This document shows, one piece after another, positions 1-8,905 of a DNA stretch of 64,000 nt. The DNA comes from Pleomorphomonas oryzae DSM 16300. Lineage in GTDB: Bacteria > Pseudomonadota > Alphaproteobacteria > Rhizobiales > Pleomorphomonadaceae. Position 1 is the stretch's first letter. Each line of letters opens with the position of its first letter. The notes under the pieces were generated by a model. That model did not search any database, was not told the DNA's origin, and saw only the letters and a list, made by a program, of their open reading frames with translations. Made by a program: the position numbers and the translations under genes. The stretch spans positions 412,119-476,118 of the forward strand of contig NZ_AUHB01000002.1 of NCBI RefSeq assembly GCF_000422965.1. The letters are read 5' to 3'.

Positions 1-232
1 TGCCGGCTTCTTCGATCCCGGCTTCGGCCATGCGCCGGCCGGCGGCAAGGGCGCTCGCGCCGTGCTGGAAGTGCGAAGCCACGACGTGCCCTTCATTCTC
101 GACCATGGCCAGACCATCGGCCGCCTCGTCTACGAGCGGATGGTGGAGATGCCGGCCACCCTCTACGGTCAGGGCATGGGCTCAAACTATCAGGCGCAGG
201 GGCTGAAGCTCTCCAAGCACTTCCGCGCCTGA
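1..232 (+). CDS. dcd: dCTP deaminase, C-terminal end only (partial)
   Basis: Only the last 76 residues are in the window; the gene enters from the left edge in the frame starting at base 2. The tail contains the stretches AGFFDPGFGH, AVLEVRSHDVPF and SNYQAQGLKLSKHF, which I recognise as the end of the long (about 360-residue) 2'-deoxycytidine triphosphate deaminase of Hyphomicrobiales. The enzyme deaminates dCTP to dUTP, feeding dTMP synthesis in the cytoplasm. The catalytic region is outside the window, so activity cannot be judged. A tRNA gene follows 49 bases after the stop codon. Confidence 0.85.
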   Translation, partial: AGFFDPGFGHAPAGGKGARAVLEVRSHDVPFILDHGQTIGRLVYERMVEMPATLYGQGMGSNYQAQGLKLSKHFRA

Positions 233-281
233 CTCGGCGCCTCTTGACAGCGCCGGGCCGGGCTGCGATCTAGGTCGCGTC

Positions 282-355
282 GCGGGTGTAGCTCAATGGT
301 AGAGCAGCAGCTTCCCAAGCTGAACACGAGGGTTCGATTCCCTTCACCCGCTCCA
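282..355 (+). tRNA. tRNA-Gly, anticodon CCC
   Basis: The 74-base cloverleaf can be folded by eye. The 7-bp acceptor stem starts GCGGGTG and ends ACCCGCT, with an encoded CCA at 353-355. The D arm is GCTC/GAGC around AATGGTA. The anticodon loop is TTCCCAA with CCC at 314-316, and the T arm is AGGGT/TTCGATTC. The CCC anticodon reads GGG glycine codons. It stands alone between dcd and the small basic protein gene on the other strand. Confidence 0.95.
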
Positions 356-390
356 GCTTTTGCATGAGCTCCACCATCCATCGCCTGTGA

Positions 391-750
391 TCAGGCGGCC
401 TGCTCGCGGTTGCGCTTGCGGGTTGCGGCGGCCTTCTTGGCAGATGCCGTCCGTTCCTCCTTGGAGCGGGACGCTGCGGCTTTCTTGGCCGATGCCGAGC
501 GATCTTCTCTCGATCGCGATGCCGAAGCAGCGCCACCTCGCCGTCCTCCTTTTTCGGAGGAGACGTGGGTATCCGGTCGGCCGCGTCCCGAGCCGGACTT
601 GTTGCCGCCGCCGCTTTCCTTGTTGACGGTCGCCCAGGCGCGGCGCTCCGCTTCATCGTCGGAAACACCGCGAGACTCGTAACTCTCCTCGATATGCTCG
701 GCCTTGCGCTTCTGCTTATCGGTGTAGGCGGATTTATCTCCACGTGGCAT
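391..750 (-). CDS. Small basic protein, often annotated as plasmid stabilization protein
   Basis: This 119-residue protein begins MPRGDKSAYTDKQKRKAEHI. That N-terminal block (to about residue 45, through AERRAWATVNK) is conserved in many rhizobial proteins labelled plasmid stabilization protein, a name without good functional support. The C-terminal half is low complexity: a Gly/Ser-rich linker, then two copies of a unit close to S(R/K)E(D/E)R(S/T)ASAKKAAA and a basic end. It may bind nucleic acid, which is inference from charge. The start at 750 is chosen because AGGAAGGAG lies just upstream; a longer reading frame to 834 lacks such a site. Function unknown. Confidence 0.75.
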   Translation of the reverse strand: MPRGDKSAYTDKQKRKAEHIEESYESRGVSDDEAERRAWATVNKESGGGNKSGSGRGRPDTHVSSEKGGRRGGAASASRSREDRSASAKKAAASRSKEERTASAKKAAATRKRNREQAA

Positions 751-904
751 GGATCCTCTCCTTCCTGCGGATGGATTTCGTCTAAACTTCCCCTCGATGA
801 GAAAGTTCCGAGCCGCCGGCATCGGTTGCGCCACGCCTCGAATCGACTACTCTCGCGTCAGTCTCATCGGTCGGCATTTCTCAGTTCTTCAAGGCGGGGG
901 CTAG

Positions 905-1999
905 ATGACCTCAGCGGTGCAGGGGACGGACGAACGGCGCGTGGCGACGGTCGAGCTTTTGTTCGACCTTACCTTCGTCTTTGCCATCACCCAGATCACC
1001 CATCTCCTGAAGGTGGCGCATACGCCCATCGATATCCTGGGGGCGCTGGCGGTATTGACCTTCCTGTGGTGGATGTACGGCGGCTACGTCTGGCTGGCGA
1101 GCCATATCGCCTCGCCACGGGCGCTCATGCTGGTGATGCTGGTGGCCATGGCCGGAACGTTCTTTCTTGCGGTGGGTATTCCTGGCCTGCATGAGCAGAA
1201 CACGGCCGTTGTCGGCAGCGCAGCCTTGTTCGTTGTTGCCGTGCATTTTGTCGCCTTCGCAACGCTTGGTGGCGTTGCCCGGTCTGCTCTGCGCTTCGGT
1301 TTCGTCAACGCCGGGGCTGCTTTGCTCCTAGGCGTGTCGGGCTATCTGCCGCTCTTGGCCGACGGTATTGCCTTGGCTCTGGTGATCGTCGTGCTGGTCG
1401 GCATGGCGCTCTTCTATTCCGCGCGCGCCTTCACCCTTTCGCCGGGCCATTTCGTCGAACGGCATGGCCTGCTGCTGCTCATCGTGTTCGGCGAGAGCGT
1501 GATCTCAATCGGAGTCTCGCTGTCTGCGGGTAGCGTGGTGACCAGCTTGATCGAGGCGGGGCTCTCGCTGGCCGTCATCACGGCGCTGTGGTTCGCCTAT
1601 TTCGGCGGAGATGATCGACGTGCCGAGCGGCGGTTTTCCGAGATCGCCCCGGCCGAGCGCGGAAGAGTGGCGCTCGTCTCCTACTGGTTTGCCTTCCTGG
1701 TGATGATCGGCGGCGTGCTCAGCCTATCGGTCGCTCTCAAGGAGCATTTCGGACCTGAAGCCGAAGAGGCCAACTTTTCCTTTTGGCTGGCCCTCGGGCT
1801 TGCTCTCTACTTTGCGGGCGCTGCCCTGTTCCGGCATGGCCTGAAGCTTGGCGGCAGCCTGCCGCGCCTCGGGGCGGCCATTGCCGGCGGCCTTATTTGG
1901 CTTTTGCCGCTGCCGCCGGTAGGTCTGCTCGGCGTCGTGCTGGCCATTGCAGTCGCGGCGCTCGTGACGGATCTTCCGATGCTCCGTGCGACCGGTTAA
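905..1999 (+). CDS. Low temperature requirement protein A (LtrA) family membrane protein
   Basis: This 364-residue protein opens with a soluble stretch followed by VELLFDLTFVFAITQITHLL, the signature first segment of the LtrA family (usual form ELFFDLVFVFALTQ). About ten further hydrophobic segments follow, including GLLLLIVFGESVISIG, another family landmark. LtrA was named from a Listeria mutant that failed to grow in the cold, and its molecular activity is unknown. Start codon ATG follows a GGCGGGGG stretch. The gene ends head-to-head with the cupin gene; the two 3' ends overlap by 4 bases, so transcription converges. Confidence 0.85.
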   Translation: MTSAVQGTDERRVATVELLFDLTFVFAITQITHLLKVAHTPIDILGALAVLTFLWWMYGGYVWLASHIASPRALMLVMLVAMAGTFFLAVGIPGLHEQNTAVVGSAALFVVAVHFVAFATLGGVARSALRFGFVNAGAALLLGVSGYLPLLADGIALALVIVVLVGMALFYSARAFTLSPGHFVERHGLLLLIVFGESVISIGVSLSAGSVVTSLIEAGLSLAVITALWFAYFGGDDRRAERRFSEIAPAERGRVALVSYWFAFLVMIGGVLSLSVALKEHFGPEAEEANFSFWLALGLALYFAGAALFRHGLKLGGSLPRLGAAIAGGLIWLLPLPPVGLLGVVLAIAVAALVTDLPMLRATG

Positions 2000-2349
2000 T
2001 CCTCAGGCGACCAGGCGATCGGCACGCTGTCCTTGGGATCATAGGGGGCCTTGACGAACACGGCCTTCCACGGCGTGTCGCCGCGATTGACCACATGGTG
2101 GCCTTCGCCCGGCTCGCAGCGAAGAAAATCGCCGACGCCGAGCACATGCAGCTCGCCGTCGACATACATGTGCACCTCGCCGGCGATCGTCAGGAAGTTC
2201 TCCTCGATATGCTGATGCTTGTGCGTGTTGAAATGTTGGCCCGGCAGCAGCGTCACCACGCCGATATCGATCAGTGGGCCGCGCAGAAGATACTTGGGGC
2301 CGTGATCGCCGAAGCGATAGTCGTGTTCGTCTTCTCGGGTTTTGAACAT
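1996..2349 (-). CDS. Cupin-domain protein downstream of lsrK
   Basis: A 117-residue single-domain cupin. Motif 1 is visible as FNTHKHQHIEENFLTIAGEV (residues about 40-60), giving the His-X-His and Glu metal ligands. Motif 2 is PGEGHHVVNRGDTP, with the C-terminal metal-binding His. Such small cupins bind a divalent metal and may be isomerases, dioxygenases or ligand sensors; the substrate is not evident. It is the third gene of the leftward lsrR-lsrK run, 84 bases after lsrK, with its own ribosome site (AGAGGA). A 9-bp hairpin (2360-2382) without a T run lies in the gap. Co-transcription with lsrRK, and hence a role with AI-2 or a related sugar, is inference. Confidence 0.8.
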   Translation of the reverse strand: MFKTREDEHDYRFGDHGPKYLLRGPLIDIGVVTLLPGQHFNTHKHQHIEENFLTIAGEVHMYVDGELHVLGVGDFLRCEPGEGHHVVNRGDTPWKAVFVKAPYDPKDSVPIAWSPED

Positions 2350-2433
2350 CGTTCCTCTGCCGCTGCCCTCAATGGGCGGCGGTCCTTGCTTGAATTCACG
2401 GTTGGGCGCGTGGAAGTCTTCGCCGCGGCGGTA

Positions 2434-3996
2434 CTAAAGACCGGGGGCCTTCCACATCGATCGGGTAATGCCTGTGTCGACGAGACGACGTTGGGCGGCG
2501 TAAGCCTCCCGCCAGCGCTCGGTGACTTCACCGTAGAGGGCGTGGCGGCTGGTGTCGGGCTCGTAGCGGCGGCGCCAGCGAAGCACGGCGTCGGCTGCCT
2601 CCGGCAGTGAGGCATATTCACCGATGCCGACCCAGGCGGCGAGGCCGGCGGCCAGTGCCGTCGCCTCGGTGACCTCAGGCACTTTCACCGGCAGGCCGGT
2701 GACATCGGACAGGATCTGGCCCCACAGCGCCCCCTTGGAGGCGCCGCCGGCAAAGACCAGTTCCGTCAGCGTCACACCCGCGAGATCAGCGGCGAGTCGG
2801 AGGTTTTCAGAGGCGACGATGGCCGCGTTCTCCTGAATGGCGCGGAAGATCTGTGGCTTGCCGCAGACGCTGGCATCCAGCGACAGGTTCAAGAGCGAGG
2901 GCGCAGCGTGATACCAGGCGCCGCAATTCATCACGTCCGAGAAAATGGGCAGGATGCCATTGGCGCCCGGCGCCACAGCTGCCGATTTCTCTTCGAGAAG
3001 GGCGTAGACATCGATGCCCCGCTCGGCGGCGATGCGCTTCTCTTCATCGCAGAAGGCGTCGCGGAACCAGCGTGTGGTCATGCCGACCATGAAGGCGATA
3101 CCCTCGGCTTGGCTGAGACCCGGCACGACGTGTGGATTGACGCGCACCCGCATGGCCGGATCGGCGGTCGGCCTGGGCATGTTGACCACCTCCTGCCAGA
3201 AGGTGCCTCCGAGCACTGCCGCTTCCCCGGCGCGGCCAACGCCGAGACCGAGCGCGCCAAGCTGCACGTCACCGCCGCCGACCACCACCGGCGTTCCCTC
3301 GGCAAGGCCGGTGTCAGCGGCCGCGGCCGCTGTCACGCGACCGATGGCCGTGCCCGTTTCATGAACGGGCGGCAGAATGGTCGGGTCGACGCCGGCGCGG
3401 CGGGCGATATCGGCGTCCCACGTTCGCGTGTCGAGCGCGAGCAGACCGCTGGTGCCGCCGTTTGACGGATCGCAGGCGATCTCGCCGGAGAGGCGCGCGA
3501 CGATCCAGTCGGACAGCATGCACATGCGTGCTGTGCGGGCGTGGACCTCAGGCATATGCCGCTCGATCCACTTGAGACGGGGGATGGCGCCGAGCGCGAA
3601 GGTCTGGCCGGTGACCGCATAGGCTTCGCGCTCGAAGCCCGGCATGGCGGCCTTCAGCGCGCGCGTCTCGTCGGAGGCGCGCGAGTCGACATTGGCGCAG
3701 GCCCAGAGCTCACGTCCGTCCTTGTCCCACAGCACGATGCCTTCGCGCATCGAGGTGGCGCTGACGGCGCGGATGGCCGATGCCGACAGGCCGGCGCTGG
3801 CCAGTGCCCGGCGCACGCAGCCGGCGAGCAGCGCCCAGTTGGCGGCGCAGTCGAACTCCATGGAGCCGGGGTAGTGAGGATCGCTGAGATGCGTCCACTC
3901 CTCCTGCGCCACCGCGACCTGACGGCCGGCTATGTCGAAGATGACGGCGCGGCCGCTGCCGGTGCCGGCATCAATGGCGAGAACATGGGGGGTCAT
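2434..3996 (-). CDS. lsrK: Autoinducer-2 kinase (FGGY family)
   Basis: This 520-residue FGGY carbohydrate kinase starts VLAIDAGTGSGRAVIFD, the phosphate-1 loop of the family. It also carries GGGDVQLGALG near residue 245 and the C-terminal ATP-binding FAGGASKGALWGQILSDV. Overall sequence and length match LsrK, which phosphorylates imported AI-2 (dihydroxypentanedione) at C5 in the cytoplasm; phospho-AI-2 then releases LsrR from DNA. The start overlaps the lsrR stop as ATGA, so translation is coupled. The identification rests heavily on context, since the locus also carries lsrR, F, A, C, D, B and G. A related pentulose kinase would be the alternative. Confidence 0.9.
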   Translation of the reverse strand: MTPHVLAIDAGTGSGRAVIFDIAGRQVAVAQEEWTHLSDPHYPGSMEFDCAANWALLAGCVRRALASAGLSASAIRAVSATSMREGIVLWDKDGRELWACANVDSRASDETRALKAAMPGFEREAYAVTGQTFALGAIPRLKWIERHMPEVHARTARMCMLSDWIVARLSGEIACDPSNGGTSGLLALDTRTWDADIARRAGVDPTILPPVHETGTAIGRVTAAAAADTGLAEGTPVVVGGGDVQLGALGLGVGRAGEAAVLGGTFWQEVVNMPRPTADPAMRVRVNPHVVPGLSQAEGIAFMVGMTTRWFRDAFCDEEKRIAAERGIDVYALLEEKSAAVAPGANGILPIFSDVMNCGAWYHAAPSLLNLSLDASVCGKPQIFRAIQENAAIVASENLRLAADLAGVTLTELVFAGGASKGALWGQILSDVTGLPVKVPEVTEATALAAGLAAWVGIGEYASLPEAADAVLRWRRRYEPDTSRHALYGEVTERWREAYAAQRRLVDTGITRSMWKAPGL

Positions 3997-4943
3997 GCTT
4001 GATCTTTCTCGATGATGGCTTGGGCGGTCGGCTCGTCGGTGATGAGCACGTCGATGCGGCCACCACGGGCGGCGGCCCGGATGGCATCGACTTTCTTGGG
4101 GCCGCCGGCGGCGGCGATCACCTGAGGAATGGCCGACAGGGCCTCGAAGTCGAGCCCGACCAGCATCTTGTGGAAGGGCAGGTCGAGCGGAACACCGTTC
4201 TGGTCGTAGAAGATGCCGATGATGTCGCCGACGGCGCCCTGGCGGCGGAAGATCTCGAACTGCGAGCGGCTGGCGTAGCCGGAGGCGATCAGCGTCGCCT
4301 CGTCGGCGACGGCGCCGATACCAACCAGAGCGTAGTTGGCGGTGCGCGCCATGCTCATGACTTCAACGACATGCCGCTCGGCCCGGATCGCCTCGGCAAT
4401 ATTCTCTTGCGACACGACAAGCGGTGCCGGGATGAGATGGACGTTCTGAGACGATCGGCCGGAGGCGACGCCTTCGATGTAGGCCGACACGCCGCCGGTC
4501 AGACTGACCAGCGAGATGTCGCGGTAGGAGAGGGTGCGGGCCAGCCGCTGCAGCGTGCCCATCACCGTGGCACCCCAGCCGACCGCCAGCATTTCCTGGT
4601 CCTTGAGGCGGCCCATCAGATATTGGCTCGCCGCTTCGGCCAGCCGATCGTTGATATTGCCCGATTCCTGGGCCGGAATGACGCGCGCTTCGTCGAGGCC
4701 ATAGATTTCCTGCAGCTTGGCTTCCAGGGCAAAACAGCCGCCATAGCTGGAATTGATGTGGACGTGGATAAGCCCCATCTTCCGGCCGCGGTCCAGCATG
4801 CGCGACACCTTGATGCGCGACAGGTTCAGCCGCTCGCCGATTTCGCTCTGCGTCAGGCCGTCATGGTAGTAGTGCCAGGCAACGCGGCTTAGCAGCTCTT
4901 CCTCGTGCGGCTCGAATGCCAGCTCGTCATTGGCTTCGTTCAC
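3993..4943 (-). CDS. lsrR: LsrR-type transcriptional regulator (SorC/DeoR family)
   Basis: A 316-residue SorC-family regulator. An N-terminal helix-turn-helix is visible in LTQSEIGERLNLSRIKVSRML (residues about 30-50). It is followed by the sugar-phosphate-binding domain with the landmarks AVGWGATVMGTL and VSLTGGV. Its enterobacterial counterpart represses the lsr operon until phospho-AI-2 binds. It lies divergent from lsrF and overlaps lsrK (ATGA). I prefer the GTG start at 4943, which has AAGGTGAG at a good distance; a TTG at 4958 is possible. Self-regulation through the divergent region is expected but unproven. Confidence 0.88.
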   Translation of the reverse strand: MNEANDELAFEPHEEELLSRVAWHYYHDGLTQSEIGERLNLSRIKVSRMLDRGRKMGLIHVHINSSYGGCFALEAKLQEIYGLDEARVIPAQESGNINDRLAEAASQYLMGRLKDQEMLAVGWGATVMGTLQRLARTLSYRDISLVSLTGGVSAYIEGVASGRSSQNVHLIPAPLVVSQENIAEAIRAERHVVEVMSMARTANYALVGIGAVADEATLIASGYASRSQFEIFRRQGAVGDIIGIFYDQNGVPLDLPFHKMLVGLDFEALSAIPQVIAAAGGPKKVDAIRAAARGGRIDVLITDEPTAQAIIEKDQA

Positions 4944-5312
4944 GTCACTCACCTTCAATACATTTGCACGGGCAATGCGGCGATCGCGCCGGCGCGGTGT
5001 TTTCGTCGATCATATGATCACGATGCGCACATAAGCGCAAGCTATGAAGTTCTTGATCATCATTAAGTCGCATCACATCTCAGGGAGCTAAAGCAGCAAG
5101 CACGATAAATCAATGAGTTATTTCGATATTTCTCGAATGCCACAAATGTGCGCTCCGATTCTTTTGGGTCGCGATGTCACTTATGTGCAGAATCTGGGTT
5201 GACGCTGAGGGGCCGCCGGCAAATAATCCGGCGTGCAATTGATAAGGCGGTGTTCATTTGAACGTCTGGTACTGCTGATTGCAGACCCCGCTCATCCCCT
5301 CTGGAGGACCCC
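4944..5312. promoter_or_regulatory. Divergent control region between lsrR and lsrF
   Basis: This 370-base AT-richer gap must hold the promoters for lsrRK and lsrF onward. I see a perfect 12-bp palindrome GATCATATGATC at 5008-5019. The element GCACATAAG at 5027-5035 is repeated in inverted orientation as CTTATGTGC at 5180-5188. A related dyad CACAAATGTG lies at 5141-5150 and continues as ATGTGCGC. These are candidate LsrR operators, by position only; they do not resemble the enterobacterial sites I remember. A near-match to a CRP/FNR box, TTGATCATCATTAA, lies at 5053-5066. The lsrF ribosome site CTGGAGG is at the right end. Confidence 0.5.
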
Positions 5313-6197
5313 ATGGCCGATTTGGACGACGTTAGGGAAGGCAAGGATTTCGGATTGGACAAACCGGTCGAGGTTGAGGCCTTTCCCGTGCGCGGCTCCG
5401 TCTCGCTCGACTGGGGCATGCAGGATCGTCTCGCTCGCATCTTCCAGGCCAAAAGCGGCCGCACCGTCATGCTGGCGTTCGACCACGGCTATTTCCAGGG
5501 ACCGGCTACCGGCCTTGAGCGCCTCGACCTGACCATCCGCCCGCTCGTGCCTTATACCGACGTGTTGATGTGCACCCGTGGCGGTCTGCGTCAGACTATA
5601 CCTGCCGATAGCCGCAAGCCGGTCGTGCTGCGCTGCTCGGGCGGCATGAGCGTGCTCACGGAACTGTCGCGCGAACTGGTGGCTGTCGACATCGAGGATG
5701 CCATCCGTCTCAACGCCTCGGCAATCACCACCAACGTCTACGTCGGTGCTGAATACGAGCACCAGTCGCTGGCCAACCTCGTCAAGCTGATCGACACCGG
5801 CAACCGTTACGGCATTCCGACCATGGCAGTGACCGGCGTCGGCAAGGATATGGTGCGCGACGCCCGTTACTTCGGTCTCGCCACCCGCATCTGCGCCGAA
5901 CTCGGCGCCCATATCGTCAAGTCCTACTATATCGACAAGGGCTTCGAAAAGGTCGTGGCCGGCTGCCCGGTACCGATCGTCATCGCCGGCGGCAAGAAAT
6001 TGCCGGAGCGCGACGCCCTTGAGATGGCCTGGCGGGCCATCGACCAGGGCGCGGCCGGCGTCGATATGGGCCGCAACATCTTCCAGTCCGATTGTCCGGT
6101 GGCGATGATTTCCGCCGTGCGGGCCGTCGTGCATGACGGCGCCAGCGTCAATCAGGCCTACGATATCTATAAGGCCGGCAAGGCCAAGGCCGCCTGA
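5313..6197 (+). CDS. lsrF: 3-hydroxy-5-phosphonooxypentane-2,4-dione thiolase LsrF
   Basis: A 294-residue class I aldolase-fold enzyme. It has [12 protein letters not shown] near residue 52, the Schiff-base lysine region [18 protein letters not shown], and a phosphate-binding IAGGKK followed by [13 protein letters not shown]. LsrF cleaves the LsrG product of phospho-AI-2 with coenzyme A to give dihydroxyacetone phosphate and acetyl-CoA. It is the first gene of the rightward lsr operon here, whereas in Escherichia coli it follows lsrB. The start is set by GGAGG eight bases upstream. Confidence 0.93.
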   Translation: MADLDDVREGKDFGLDKPVEVEAFPVRGSVSLDWGMQDRLARIFQAKSGRTVMLAFDHGYFQGPATGLERLDLTIRPLVPYTDVLMCTRGGLRQTIPADSRKPVVLRCSGGMSVLTELSRELVAVDIEDAIRLNASAITTNVYVGAEYEHQSLANLVKLIDTGNRYGIPTMAVTGVGKDMVRDARYFGLATRICAELGAHIVKSYYIDKGFEKVVAGCPVPIVIAGGKKLPERDALEMAWRAIDQGAAGVDMGRNIFQSDCPVAMISAVRAVVHDGASVNQAYDIYKAGKAKAA

Positions 6198-6320
6198 GGC
6201 CATCAACGGACCGCGAACCGCTCCGCCGGGCCTCCATGAGATGCCCGACGGACCGCCCGGAGGAGGGCGACGAAACGCAGGCTCGATCTGTGTTTCCAAT
6301 GATAAGTGGAGACTGTCGAC

Positions 6321-7841
6321 ATGGCGGGAACCTCGCCGACCGACCAGCACACGCCGCTGGTCGAAGCCAGGCAAATCTGGAAATTCTTCGGCTCTATCGC
6401 CGTGCTGCGCGGTGTCGATCTGACGCTGAGGCCTGGCGAGGTGCACGCACTGCTCGGTGGCAATGGCGCCGGCAAGTCGACGCTGATGAAGATGATTGCC
6501 GGCCTGCATCGTCTTGACCGAGGCGAACTCCTGGTGTGCGGCGAGGATGCCTCGGCGATGACGCCGGTGACGGCCCGCCAGGCCGGCATCCACCTGGTGC
6601 CGCAGGAGCCGATGCTGTTCCCCAGCCTGTCGGTCGAAGAGAACGTGTTGATGCACGTTCCCGGCAATCGCAAGGAACTGCGTGCCCGCCTCGAGACGAT
6701 GATCGCCGAGATCGGCGCCGGCATGACGCTGTCGACGCAGGCCGGTCAGCTCGAGGTTGCCGACCAGCAGATGGTCGAGATCCTGCGCGGCCTGATCCGC
6801 GACGCTCGTATTCTCATTCTCGACGAACCGACCTCGGCGCTGACGCCGCGCGAAGTGGGCAAGCTGTTCGAGCGTATCCGGGCGCTGACAGCCCAGGGCG
6901 TCGGCATCTTCTTCATCTCCCACAAGCTCGGCGAAATCCGCGAGATCGCCGATATCGTCTCCATCCTGCGTGATGGTCAAGTTGTTCTGGCTGGTGCGCC
7001 GAAAACATTCAGCGACGCCGAAATCGTTGCGGCAATGACCCATGTCGAAGGCAAGGAGGGCTTTACGCTCGGCCATGCTGCAGCCGCTCCAGCGGAACGC
7101 GGGCCTGAACGGCTGCGCGTCGAGGGGCTGGCCGGCGAAGGGTTTGCCGACGTCACCTTCTCGCTGCACGCCGGCGAGATCCTGGGCCTTGCCGGTGTGG
7201 TTGGCTCGGGCCGCACCGAGCTCGCCGAAACCATCTACGGCATTCGCCCCGCCGCGCGTGGCCGTATCCTGGTCGAGGGCAAGCCGCTCTCCAGCCACGG
7301 TCCGCGCGACAGCCTCGACGCCGGCGTCGTTTACCTGCCCGAGGACCGGCAGGTGTCCGGTCTGTTCGTCAATGCGCCCCTGGTTTGGAACGCCTCGGCA
7401 TTGGTGCTGCATCGTGGCCGGGAATGGCTGCCGCTCGCCCAGGAGCGGGCCGATTTCTCCGAACAGATCAAGCTGCTGGGCATCGTCTGCGCCAGCGGTG
7501 ACCAGCCGGTGCGCACGCTGTCGGGCGGCAACCAGCAGAAGGTGCTGCTCGCCAAGTGCCTCGCCGCCGGTCCTCGCGTCCTCATCCTTGATGAGCCGAC
7601 CCGTGGTGTCGACGTGGCGGTCCGCGCCGACATCTATCGGCTGATCGACAGGCTGGCCGGCGAAGGCCTCGCCATCCTCTTGATTTCCTCCGACCATGAA
7701 GAGGTCGAACGCCTCAGCCATCGCGTGCTGGTGATGAACCACGGTTATCCGGGCGGCATGCTCGAAGGCTCCGATATCACCATCAACGCCATTGCCCGTC
7801 TCTCCTTCGGGGTCGGCGCCAACCTGGACGCTGCGCAATGA
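6321..7841 (+). CDS. lsrA: AI-2 ABC transporter ATP-binding protein LsrA
   Basis: A 506-residue protein made of two fused ABC ATPase domains, as usual for sugar importers of this class. The first has Walker A GGNGAGKST (about residue 50) and Walker B ILILDEPTSA. The second has a degenerate P-loop GVVGSGRTE, the signature LSGGNQQKVLLAKCL and DEPTRGVDV. It powers AI-2 import with LsrC, LsrD and LsrB. The ATG at 6321 is preferred over an in-frame GTG at 6306. Its stop overlaps the start of lsrC (ATGA), showing tight translational coupling. Confidence 0.93.
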   Translation: MAGTSPTDQHTPLVEARQIWKFFGSIAVLRGVDLTLRPGEVHALLGGNGAGKSTLMKMIAGLHRLDRGELLVCGEDASAMTPVTARQAGIHLVPQEPMLFPSLSVEENVLMHVPGNRKELRARLETMIAEIGAGMTLSTQAGQLEVADQQMVEILRGLIRDARILILDEPTSALTPREVGKLFERIRALTAQGVGIFFISHKLGEIREIADIVSILRDGQVVLAGAPKTFSDAEIVAAMTHVEGKEGFTLGHAAAAPAERGPERLRVEGLAGEGFADVTFSLHAGEILGLAGVVGSGRTELAETIYGIRPAARGRILVEGKPLSSHGPRDSLDAGVVYLPEDRQVSGLFVNAPLVWNASALVLHRGREWLPLAQERADFSEQIKLLGIVCASGDQPVRTLSGGNQQKVLLAKCLAAGPRVLILDEPTRGVDVAVRADIYRLIDRLAGEGLAILLISSDHEEVERLSHRVLVMNHGYPGGMLEGSDITINAIARLSFGVGANLDAAQ

Positions 7842-8905
7842 TTATCCGCTTCCTGCAGCGCCACCGTGAAGCTTCGGTCGCGCTGATCATCGTCTTCCTG
7901 TTCGCGATCCTCGGCCTCGTCGATCGCAGCTATCTGTCCTTCGACACCGTGCTGCTCGTCTACGGCAACAGCCTGATCCTTTTCGTGCTGGCCATCGGCG
8001 CCACCATGGTGATGGCAACGCACGGCCTCGACGTTTCCGTCGGCTCCATCATGGGCCTGGCGGCGGTGGTTGCCGGCCTGTTGATGAACGCCGGCTGGGG
8101 TATTCCTGCCTCCATTGGTGTCGCGCTGCTTATTGGTCTGCTCTGCGGTCTCTTCAACGGCGCTCTTGTGTCGTTGCTGAATGTCTCGGCCATCGTCGCC
8201 ACCCTGGGAACCCTCGGCCTCTATCGCGGCCTTGTGCATCTCCTCTCGGGCGGTGCCTGGATCGAAGGCCTGCCGGAAAATTTCAAGGCTCTGACCAAGG
8301 CCGGATCGCTCGGCCTGTCACCGGTCGCCTGGCTGGTGCTGGTTCTGCTGATCGTTGCCCATCTTTGCCTGCGCTACACGGCTTTCGGCCGCGCGATGTT
8401 CGCCGTCGGTGACAATCGGGAGGGCGCCCGACTGATCGGTATCCGCGTCAACGAAGTTCAGATCGCCGCCTACGGTCTCAACGGACTTCTATCGGCCCTG
8501 GCCGGCGTCATCTTCGCCTCGCAGATCGGCTTCATCCCCAACACCGCCGGTACCGGCATGGAAATGCGCGCCATCGCTTCGAGCGTGCTCGGTGGTGTCA
8601 GCCTTCTGGGTGGTACAGGCACGGTACTCGGTGCGGCCCTCGGCGCCTACTTCATGACCTCGATCGACAGCATCCTCGTGCTGCTGCGCCTCGAGGCCTA
8701 CTGGAACGACATCATCGCCGGCGCCATCCTGCTGGTGGTGCTGATCACCGACGGCAAGATACGTGAGGCCGTCGATCACCACCTTCGCTACCAGAAATAT
8801 CGCAAGTTCATCGATCCGCAGGCGGCTGGTCAGCACGCCGACGCCGCCAAGGCCGCCGCCCGGCCGCTCAACACGACGCTCGAGACCTCGGAGGCGCGCA
8901 AATGA
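7838..8905 (+). CDS. lsrC: AI-2 ABC transporter permease LsrC
   Basis: A 355-residue permease of the ribose/AI-2 (BPD_transp_2) family with about eight to ten membrane segments. Landmarks are IGATMVMATHGLDVSVGSIM near residue 55, GRAMFAVGDNREGARLIGI near 185 and SVLGGVSLLGGTGTVLGA near 250, which contacts the ATPase. The C-terminal tail after the last membrane segment is longer than usual, hydrophilic and Ala/Lys rich. It overlaps lsrA upstream and lsrD downstream by 4 bases each. Confidence 0.92.
   Translation: MIIRFLQRHREASVALIIVFLFAILGLVDRSYLSFDTVLLVYGNSLILFVLAIGATMVMATHGLDVSVGSIMGLAAVVAGLLMNAGWGIPASIGVALLIGLLCGLFNGALVSLLNVSAIVATLGTLGLYRGLVHLLSGGAWIEGLPENFKALTKAGSLGLSPVAWLVLVLLIVAHLCLRYTAFGRAMFAVGDNREGARLIGIRVNEVQIAAYGLNGLLSALAGVIFASQIGFIPNTAGTGMEMRAIASSVLGGVSLLGGTGTVLGAALGAYFMTSIDSILVLLRLEAYWNDIIAGAILLVVLITDGKIREAVDHHLRYQKYRKFIDPQAAGQHADAAKAAARPLNTTLETSEARK

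Noticed and set aside
5053-5066. TTGATCATCATTAA as a CRP/FNR box for the lsr operon
   Set aside because: One mismatch in a conserved half-site, and the AT-rich region makes chance matches likely; kept only as a note.
5292-7838. 848-codon open frame on the minus strand opposite lsrF and lsrA
   Set aside because: It is antisense to two well-recognised genes, its translation has no domain and is rich in Gly/His/Gln/Asp typical of GC-rich shadow frames.
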